From Desulfovibrio sp. UBA6121 (GTDB lineage: Bacteria > Desulfobacterota > Desulfovibrionia > Desulfovibrionales > Desulfovibrionaceae), in NCBI GenBank assembly GCA_002422505.1, contig DIVX01000141.1:7432-71431 (forward strand): a stretch of DNA of 64,000 bases. Reading direction: 5' to 3'. Positions 25,670-34,600 of the stretch are shown here, one piece after another (within the stretch, counting starts at the first letter, position 1; each line of letters opens with the position of its first letter). The position numbers were made by a program, and so were the translations under genes. The notes beneath the pieces are model-generated. The model ran no database searches, was not told the origin of the DNA, and saw nothing but the letters and a program-made list of their open reading frames with translations.

Positions 25670-27309
25670 TGGGCGGCGCTCGCCAAGGGCTCACGCATGT
25701 CGAGCACAAGGGTGCGGGCGTCCACCTGGGCGGCCTTGAAGTGACCGGAGAGCGCTGCGAACTGCGGCGCACCAGCCGCGAGCTTGCGGATTCTTGTGCT
25801 GAAGGGCTCGAAAAACGGGGTCCGGGCCAGGAATTCCGGTTCGTACTGCCGCTGGTCAACCACGAAGAAGTCGATGCCCTCCTCGTGGCAGAAGCGCGCC
25901 AGTTCCTCCGGGTGCGTGGCGTAGCTGGCCGTGGCCAGCCGCTCCAGCCGGGGCCCCAGCTGCGTCCAGTAGCCGGTGCTCCAGGGGTGGGCCAGCTCGA
26001 AGGAGGCGTAAACGTTTCGCTGGCCAAAGGTCAGCACATTGTCCATCAACTCCGGCGGGCCGGCAAAGCGTGCGCTCTTGGGGGTGGAGCGGGCGTACTC
26101 GTACAGCGCCGTCCCTGCGGAGTAGTCGTACAATTCCACGCCGTATTGCCGCGCCGCACCCAGGAGCAGGGCGCAGGCCAGCAGCGACGCGGCCAGAATC
26201 TTGGGAGCGCCAGCCAGCCGGGGCCGGAAGAGGGCGTCCAGCAAAAAGGCCACACCCAGGCAAAGGAGGATGTTGGTTGTGTATTCCAAATAGCGCGAGG
26301 GCACGAAAAGCTTGAAGGCGGCCAGCCGCGCCACGGCATAGAGCCCCAGCGAAGCCCCCAGCAGGGAGCCCAGGACGGCCGCGTGGGGGGCCAGCGCCTG
26401 CCACCGGGCGCGGCGCGCCCCCAGAACCAGGGCGGGCAGCAGCAGGCAGGTGAAGGCGATGCCGGGAACGAGCCCCTGGCGGAAGGGGGCAAACACGCTC
26501 CAGGGCCGGGCGACGAGTTCCCAGCCCAACGAAGGTATGGGCAGCAGATTTAGCCGACCGCCAGCATGGAACTCTGGCCGGTTTAGAACCTCTTTGGCCC
26601 AGGGGAGCGGCCCGAAGCCCGCAGCTCCCAGGCCGTGCTGCCAGGCCACGGCAAGGGCAAGGCAGGCGAGGCAGCAGCAGGCGTCGCGCCAGCCGTGCAG
26701 CAGCGGCGTGGCTTTGACGATGCGCAGGCGCCAGGCGGCCAGGTGCCCCGCTGCGGCCAGCAGGCACAGCAAAAGAATGTAGGGAATGAACAGGGCCTGC
26801 CCCAGCAGGGCGGCCAGGGCCAGGGGGCGGCTTTTGCGGGCAAGGGCGTAGAGGAACAGCAGCAGCAGCGGTGCGGCGAAGGCGCGCGCCAGGCCGCCGG
26901 AAATGTTCTCCATGAACGCGGGCGAAAGCCAGCAGGCGCAGAGTGCGGCCAGCCCCAGGCCGTGGTCTTTCAGGGCGCAGCCGGTGGAATAGAAGAGCGC
27001 GCCAAGCCAGGCGAAGAGCGTAACGGCCACGAGCTTGGAAAAGAAAAGCGGGGGAAAGGCCAGCACGCCCAGCCGGTACAGGCCCTGCACGCCCCAGGAT
27101 ACATACAGCTTGGCGTAATCGTTCAAAAGGTCCCGGGGGTAGAGGTCAGGGTCCAGCCAGCGCTGCATCCAGTAGAGCTGCTGGCGCACGTCGTCGTTAA
27201 CCACAAAGGGATTGGCGAGGCCCGGCCACTGCGCCGCCACGCCCACCAGCGCCGAGGCGCAGAACGCCAGCAGGCCAGGGGCAAGGGGGGAGGTGCGTTG
27301 CATGGGCAT
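25666..27309 (-). CDS. Polytopic membrane protein, possibly GT-C-like
   Basis: A 547-residue protein with about ten hydrophobic segments, then a soluble C-terminal part of about 150 residues. After the first helix it has FVVNDDVRQQLYWMQRW and DPDLYPRDLLNDYA, an N-D-D motif at the site where GT-C glycosyltransferases carry a catalytic acid. A GT-C-type transfer of a sugar onto a lipid is therefore plausible but unproven. ATG 27309 is chosen; an open frame continues upstream through the oxoamine-synthase gene and is only its shadow. It lies 44 bases after that gene and overlaps the flippase-like gene by 4 bases. Confidence 0.7.
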   Translation of the reverse strand: MPMQRTSPLAPGLLAFCASALVGVAAQWPGLANPFVVNDDVRQQLYWMQRWLDPDLYPRDLLNDYAKLYVSWGVQGLYRLGVLAFPPLFFSKLVAVTLFAWLGALFYSTGCALKDHGLGLAALCACWLSPAFMENISGGLARAFAAPLLLLFLYALARKSRPLALAALLGQALFIPYILLLCLLAAAGHLAAWRLRIVKATPLLHGWRDACCCLACLALAVAWQHGLGAAGFGPLPWAKEVLNRPEFHAGGRLNLLPIPSLGWELVARPWSVFAPFRQGLVPGIAFTCLLLPALVLGARRARWQALAPHAAVLGSLLGASLGLYAVARLAAFKLFVPSRYLEYTTNILLCLGVAFLLDALFRPRLAGAPKILAASLLACALLLGAARQYGVELYDYSAGTALYEYARSTPKSARFAGPPELMDNVLTFGQRNVYASFELAHPWSTGYWTQLGPRLERLATASYATHPEELARFCHEEGIDFFVVDQRQYEPEFLARTPFFEPFSTRIRKLAAGAPQFAALSGHFKAAQVDARTLVLDMREPLASAAQ

Positions 27310-27353
27310 GGCGATCTGGCTCCGCGTCTGGGCTGGCAGAGGGCTGCGCCGCG

Positions 27354-28694
27354 TTACTCGGCCAGCCCCGCAGCAATGGCCTTGGCCGTGGTCTCCAGCT
27401 GCGCCGGTGTGTGCTCGCTGCACAGGAAGATGCGCAGGCGGGCCTGCTGTTCTTCGACTGCTGGGGCGAAGATGGGCTGTGCGTTGACGCCCCGCGTGAA
27501 CAGGCGGCTTGAGATATTGATGGCCCCCAGGGAACTGCCGATGATGATGGGCACGATGGCCAGCCCGGCGCTGTTGCCGGTGTTCAGCCCCTCGGCTTTG
27601 CACAGTTCCAGGAACAGTCTTCCCGCCCGGCGTAGCGCACGGCAGCGCTCCGGTTCGCGCTGCAGCAGTTCCAGGCATTTGAGGGAGGCTGCCGCCAGCG
27701 GGGGCGACATGCCGACGCTGTAAAGGAAGCCCGGCGCGGTGTGGCGCAGGTAGTCCACAATGAGCCGCTGCCCGGCGATGAACCCGCCGCAGCCGGAAAA
27801 GGTCTTGCTCAAGGTGCCCATCCAGAAGTCGGCGCAGGTGCGCGGCAGCCCGAAATGCTCGGCAATGCCCCGGCCCGTGGCGCCCATCACGCCGATGGAG
27901 TGGGCTTCGTCCACCAGCAGGAAGGTCTTGTAGCGCTCCCGTATCGCCACAAAGCGCGGCAGGTCGGGGTAGTCGCCGTCCATGCTGTACAGGCCTTCCA
28001 CCACCACCAGCACCCGCTCGTGGTTGGGGCGCAGGGTGCGCAGCATGTCGTCCAGGGCCTGCCAGTCGTTGTGAGGAAAACTCAGGCGCTTTGCGCCGGA
28101 AAGTATCGCCCCTTGCACCACGCTGTTGTGGGCCAGGGCATCGTGCACAATCAGGTCGCGCGGGCCAAAAAGGTGGCCGATGACGGTGACATTGGTGGCG
28201 TGCCCGCTGACCATGGCCACGCAGTCCTCGGTGCCCAGGAAGTCCGCCAGGGCGTGCTCCAATTGGCCGTGCAGCGGGCGTTCGCCGGAAACCATGCGGC
28301 TGGCCGAGGGCGAGGTTCCGTAGCGCTGGATTGCCTCGTACGTGGCGGCGGTAACTTCCGGGTGCCCGTTCAGGCAAAGGTAGTTGTAGTTGGAAAAGTT
28401 CAGGTATTCCTTGCCGCCAATGCGCGTTGTGGCGGCGGGGATGCCCTCGTGCACGCGGAAGAACGGGTCCGTCATGCCGAGGGCGACCCCGGCCTGGCGC
28501 AGGGCCAGGTATTCCTTCACGCCGGGGAACTGCGCCGGATCGCTGAAGCGCGGCGGCACGGGCTGCACAGAGGGGCGCACGTCCCCCAGGTTGAGCTCCA
28601 GGGGTTCGGCCTCGACAATGGTCTCCTGCTGTCGGCGCGCCATCTGCTGCTTGAGCCCGTCGGACAGGCCGAACAGCGGCTTACTTTTTGTCAT
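27354..28694 (-). CDS. Alpha-oxoamine synthase (SPT/KBL/AONS family), PKS-associated
   Basis: A 446-residue PLP enzyme that joins an acyl thioester to an amino acid with loss of CO2, giving a 2-amino-3-ketone. Visible are HDALAHNS near 183, the PLP aspartate in DEAHSIGVMGATGRG near 263, and the Schiff-base lysine in GTLSKTFSGCGGFIAG near 295. The core is normal; an N-terminal extension of about 90 residues is longer than in AONS or KBL. It overlaps the PKS 3' end by 14 bases, and the PKS has no thioesterase, so its natural acyl donor is almost certainly the PKS carrier protein. The amino acid partner cannot be read from sequence; serine or alanine are the best guesses. Confidence 0.87.
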   Translation of the reverse strand: MTKSKPLFGLSDGLKQQMARRQQETIVEAEPLELNLGDVRPSVQPVPPRFSDPAQFPGVKEYLALRQAGVALGMTDPFFRVHEGIPAATTRIGGKEYLNFSNYNYLCLNGHPEVTAATYEAIQRYGTSPSASRMVSGERPLHGQLEHALADFLGTEDCVAMVSGHATNVTVIGHLFGPRDLIVHDALAHNSVVQGAILSGAKRLSFPHNDWQALDDMLRTLRPNHERVLVVVEGLYSMDGDYPDLPRFVAIRERYKTFLLVDEAHSIGVMGATGRGIAEHFGLPRTCADFWMGTLSKTFSGCGGFIAGQRLIVDYLRHTAPGFLYSVGMSPPLAAASLKCLELLQREPERCRALRRAGRLFLELCKAEGLNTGNSAGLAIVPIIIGSSLGAINISSRLFTRGVNAQPIFAPAVEEQQARLRIFLCSEHTPAQLETTAKAIAAGLAE

Positions 28695-31600
28695 GCGCCG
28701 CTCCGGAGCGGGAAGTTTGCTGTTTTAGGGCCGCGAGTTCGTCCTCGGCCAGGTGGCGGCTGGCCACATCCTGCATGGCGTCGGGCTGATCGCCGTTTTC
28801 CGGCTCCGAAAGGCTTAGGGCGATGCGCTGGGCCAGTGCGGCGATGCTGCCGCCCTGCGAAAGCGAGAGGTTTGGTATGTTGACCCCGAAACGGTCCTCG
28901 ATGGACAGGCTCAGTTCCACGGCCATGAGCGAGTCCATGCCGAACTCGGCCAGATTCTTTTGCGGCTCCAGCTGATCGGCCGGGATGCTTGTGATGGTGG
29001 ATACTGCCTGGGCCAGCTGTGTGGTGATCTCGGCCAAGGCCTCGTGCGGGGGGAGGCCCAGCAGGTGTTGGCGCAGGTTCAAGGCCTCGGCTTCATCGGC
29101 CTTGCCCCGGCCCTGCAGCAGGTGGGCGATGCGCGGCGCGCCAATCCCTGGCAGCATGCGGCGCAAAGAGCCCCAGTCAGGATCGAACACAGCGGCCACG
29201 GGCAACTCGCCCCTGAGCTGGCGCTCCATGGCGTCCAGCGCCTCGGCGGAAGAGAGCGTGCGTCCCAGGCGTGAGGTTAGGGCCTGCTTAATTTCCTTGT
29301 GCCGCGACAGATAGCCCACGTCGTCTATGGCGCCCCAGGCCAGGGCCAGGGCGGGCTGCCCGGCGGCGCGCCGCAGCCGCGCCAGCGATTCCAGGAAGAA
29401 GTTGGCCGCCACGTAATTCCCTTGGCCCGGATTGCCGACAACCGTGGTGGCGGAGGAGAACAGCACGAAGAAGTCCAGGTCCTGCGTCAGCTGGTGCAGG
29501 TTCCACGCGCCCAGAATCTTGGGGGCCAGGACCTTGCGCATGCGTTCCGGCGTCAGGTCGCGGGCCAGGCCGTCATCAAGCACCATGGCCGCGTGAACAA
29601 CGCCGCGCAAAGGCGGCATGGTCTGCCGGATATCCTGAAGCAGGGCCGCCAGTTGCTCGCGGTCGGTCACGTCGGCCTTGGCCTCCAGCACGCGCACGCC
29701 ACTGGCCTGCAACCGGCCAAGGGCCGCACGGGCCTCGTCCGTTGTGGCGCCGCGCCTGCTTGCAAGCACAAGGTTGCGCGCCCCAAGGCTGACCAGCCGT
29801 TGCGCCGTAGCCAGGCCGAAGCCGCTGACCCCGCCCGTGACCAGGTACGTGGCCTGGGCCGAGAGGGCGAAACGCGCCGTGGTGGGCCTGGGCGCAGGCG
29901 GCGGGCCAACGACGATTTTGCCGATGTGCCGTGACTGCTGCATGGTGCGGAAGGCGTCCACAATGGCCTCTGCCGGGAAGAATGTGTAGGGCAGGGGAGC
30001 CAGCGCGCCCTTCTCGAAATTGGCCATGAGCTCGCGGAAGAGCTCGGCCCCGAGCGCCGGGCGCTCCTTCAGAATCTGGTCGGCGTCGATGCCGAAGTAG
30101 GAGACGTTGTTGCGCAGAGGGCGCACGCCCACCAGACTGTCGTTGTAGAAATCGCGCTTGCCGAGCTCCAGGAACCGGCCAAAGGGCTTGAGCAGCGCCA
30201 GGCCCTTGTTCACGGCCTCGCCCGCCAGGGTGTTCAGCACCACGTCCACACCTTGGCCGCCGGTGGCGTCAAGCACGTCGTCCACAAAGCTTAAGCTGCG
30301 GGAATCGTAGATGTTGGTAAGGCCGAGCAGACGCAGGAAGTCCCGTTTGCGCTCTGAACCGGCGGTGACGTAAATCTCCGCCCCCATGAGCGCCGCGCAT
30401 TGGATGGCCGCAATGCCCACCCCACCGGCCGCGCCGTGGATCAGTACGCGCTCCCCGGGCTGCAGCCGGGCCAGATGCTGGAAGGCGTAGTGCACGGTGA
30501 AGAACGTTGTGGGCAGGGTGGCCGCCGCTGCGTAGTCCATGCTTTCCGGCAGGCGGGCGCAGGCGGCGGCATCGGTGACGACCCGGTCGGCAAAGCCCGC
30601 CGGGGTGAAGGCCAGCACGCGGTCACCGGGGGCGAAGCCGGTCACCCCGGAGCCCACGGCCAGCACGTCGCCCGCGCACTCCATGCCCAGGCTGGGGCCG
30701 GCGAAGCCGTTCTCCAGGGCTTCATCCTGCAAGAGCCCCATGACCCACATGAGGTCGCGGAAGTTGAGACCTGTAGCGCGCACCTGGATGACGACCTGCC
30801 CGGGGCCGGGCTGGGGCAGCAGGCCCGTGCACCAGCGCAGGTTCTCCAGGGATCCCTGCGCCTTGAACTCCAGGCGGGTCACGGCGCGGGCGGCTTCCTC
30901 CGGGGCAAGCGGGGCAGCCGGGTGGGGCTGCGGCGTCAGCCGTGGCGCAAAACGTCCTTCGGCGCGCAAGAATACTTCGTTTTCTTCGTCGGGCGCGGCC
31001 AGTTCGCCCGCCAGCCAGGCGGCGGCCTGCGCATTCGGGGCGTTCTGCAGGTCGACCAGATGCCAGCCGAGTTCGGCGTGCTCGTTCATCAGCACGCGGC
31101 CCAGGCCCCACAGCATAGCCTGGGATGGGCTGGCGGTTGCGTCGGCCGAAAAGGCATTCAGCGTAGGCAGCCAGACACGGGGCGGCTCCGGCCATGCGGA
31201 AAGAACCCGCGCCGCAGCGCACACCGTGCCCAAAAAGTCGGCAGCGCCGTCAAGAGAGGGGCCGCGCGCGTCGCCCAGGGCCTCGCCAGCCAGAAGCATC
31301 ACTTCCTGGGGCCGTGTAGCGGGGGGCTGGGTCTCCAGGGCCTCCACCACGGCATCGACGCCGCTTTCGCCAGCGGGCAGGGTGACAAGGCGGGCGGTCA
31401 GGCCTGTCGTTTCGAGGCAGCGGACGAGGGCGCTGGCCAGGGGCTCGGCCTCTGGCGCGGCCAGCAGCAGCAACTCTCGGGTTTGAACCTGCGCATCCGG
31501 CTGCTGCTGCGCTTGCGGCGCGTGGGCGGCCAGGAGCTGGAAGCCCAGGGGGTCGCCCGGATCGGCGAGGACCGCAGGAGCGGTGAAATCCGCCTGGGAC

Positions 31601-34600
31601 AAGAAGGCCCGCCACTGCGCACCGGTGTGCAGGCAGCTCCGGCGTGTGTTGACGCCCGGCAGCTCGCGCCACCAGCCGTCCTCCAGGCCATAGGCCAAAT
31701 CGCGCAGGCGGCTGGGGGTGGGCTCAAGCATCAGCAGCAAGCCGCCAGGAGCCAGGCTGGCCTTGGCCTTGGCCAGCGCTCCGGCCAGGTCGGGCGTGGT
31801 CGAAAGTCCCGCCGTCACATACACGTCGAACTCGGCGTCGCTCTCTCCGTCCGGCCGGGCGGCAAGATCCAGATTGGCGAATTGGGTCCCGGCTTTGGGG
31901 CCCAGAAGGCCGCCCAGGGTGGGGTCGCCGCCGGTGGGCAGGGCTATGCGCACCATGGGCTGATGCGCGGCGATGCCGTTCAGCAGGGGGCGCAGGAACT
32001 CCGGCTCCAGGCCGGAAAAGAGCACGCGGGGATGCTCGCCGGGTCGGCTTTGGCCGAGCACGGCGCTTAGGGCCTGGACCAGGCTGTTTATGGCCGCGCC
32101 ATCTGCTGTGGGCAGGCTTCGACGCAAGCTGGGGGCGAGTTTCTCCGATTCCTGTCCGCGCAGGGCTTGCGCCAGGTGTTTTCCGGCGCGCCCAGCGGCC
32201 AACAGCTCCGGCAGACAGCCCGGCCGCATGCCCAGGGCCGCGCGCCAGGCTTCGTCTGCGATGGCCTGCCCGTCGTGGGCCAGGGTATAGCTCTCGCCGC
32301 TTTGCGTAACCGAACCGTCGCGCAGCAGCAGCTCCAGCATCCAGTCGAGCAGGGGCGTGCGCTCCGGCAGAGCGCCAGAGGCCAGTAGCGAGGCTTTGGT
32401 GAAGCTGGGCAGCCCGGAGTTGAGCTCCGCCAGCGCCTCGCGGGCAAAGGCCGAGGTCACGAAATCCAGCAGGCCCGTGAATTCGTCTTGGGCCGGTGCG
32501 GGAGCGGCCAGACCCGGCAGGGCGAGGGCTCCCAAGCCTGGCAGGGCGGTGGCTTCGCCAGGAACGCGGCGCGGGGCGGCCATGGTGCGGCAGGCGAATA
32601 CCTGCGGCTTTTCGCGGCGCTTGCCCACCTCGGCCCGGCGCAGGCGGCAGCCGGTTATTTCGGCCACAGGCTGGCCCTCGGCATCAAAAAAGAACAGGTC
32701 CGCCAGCACCGAGCGCGAAGATGCGCGCGCCAGCCGCAGGCGGCAGGAGCGTGCCGGGCCGCGTCCTTCGAGCAGGCGCAGGCGCTCCACGCGCACGGGC
32801 AGGAACAGGGCGGAGACGGAAGTGGTTCCACTCGTCCCCAGCAGGCTGAACAGGGCCTGCAGGCCGCCATCAAGCAGCACCGGGTGCGGGGGCGAGGCGG
32901 GCATTTCACCGAGCCCCTGCGTCAGCTCCAGGGCGGCCAGGGCTTCGGTTTCGCTGGCGCGGCGCACGCCGCGTACGCTTTGAAAGGCCGGGCCGTAGTT
33001 GAGGCCCAGGGAGGCCGCAAGCCCGTAAAGCGCTTCGGCGCTCGCCAGGGGATTGGTCTCGCCCAAGGGTGGCCAGGGGGCTATGCGCGCAGCCGTGGCG
33101 GGTTGCAGGCGGCCAACGGCGTGCTCCAGCCAGTCGGTCTCCTCCAGGCGCGGGCGGCTCAAAATACGGAAGCGGCCCGTCTCCGGGCTGAGGATGAAGC
33201 GCGTGGTCTGGGCGTGGCCGGGCTCCAGCACCAGCGGGCGATGGATCTCAAAGCCGCTCAGGTCCAGGGCCTGCCCCGGCCACTGTGCTTGGCCCGCAGC
33301 AAGACTCATGCTCAGAAAACCCGCCGCCGGGAAGACCACGGTCTCGCCCACGCGGTGGTCGGCCAGCCAGGGGTGCAGCGCCAGGTCCAGGGCGTTGGTC
33401 CATTCCACGGCTTCCGCCCCGGTGCGCGCGCCCAGAAGCGGGTGGTCCACCTTCGGGTAAAGCAGCGCAAGGGCCTCGACGCTCAAGGTCTGCCAATAGC
33501 TTTTCCCCTGGTGCGGGGTCAGCGGCAGATCGATGCGCGGCGCAGGCCGGGCGAACACGCGCGCGGTATCAAGCCGGGCCCCGTTGGCCCAGGCCTGGGC
33601 AGCGGTGCTGCGCAGACGCGCCAAGCCCGGTTCATTGCGGGTCATGGTCGCTATGCTGGTGCCGATTTTTCCGCAGTGCTGCTGGGTTTGCCGCACGTAG
33701 GACTGCATGATGGGGTTGGGCGAAATTTCGAGGAACAGGGAGACGTCGTGGCGCAGCAGGCTTTCCAACGCGGGGGAGAACTGCACAGTGTGCCGCACGT
33801 TGCGCCACCAGTAGCGCGCCGTAAGCTTGCGGCCGTCCATGTCCTTGCCGGTGACGGTGGACAGGAAGCGCACGCTGCCCTTGCTTGGCGCCAGTCCTTC
33901 CAGGGAGGCCAGCAACTGCTTCTGAATGCCGTTCATGTTCTTGCTGTGGAAGGCGTAGTCCAGGTCCAGCAGCTTGAAAGGAGAGTAAAGCTCCTTGACC
34001 GCGCGTTTGCCCAGGGCCTTCAATTGATCGACCGGTCCGGCCAGGGTGAGGGAACCGGGGCTGTTGATGCCCGCCACTTCGAGGGTGAGGCCCATCTCCG
34101 CGATGAGCGTTGTGGCCTGTTCCAGAGAGATGTTCACGGCGGCCATGCGGCCAGCGCCGCGGGTTTTCGCCTGGGCGGCGCTGCGGGCGTGGAGCACGCG
34201 CACGGCCTGCTGCAGGCTCAGAGCGCCGCAGGCGTACGCAGCGGACACTTCGCCCACGCTGTGGCCCAGAACGACATCGGGCATGATGCCTTGGTCGCGC
34301 AGCACGGCCACGATGCCCACCTGCACGGCGAAAAGCAGAGGCTGGGCGATTTCTGTTGCGGCCAGGTCCCAGTCGGCGTCCGGCGAGGCGAGCCGCTCAA
34401 GGATGGACCAGCCGGACGGGGGCAGGAAATGGGCATCCACCTCGGCCACAGCCTTGAAAAATACCGGGCTCTCCGCCAGCAGTTGCCGCCCCATGCCGGG
34501 CCATTGCGCGCCGTTGCCGCTGAAGATGAAGGCCAGGGTTTCGCCGCCGCGCACGCGGGAACGGACCACTGTGGCCGGGCTTTCGCCCTGATTGACGGCG

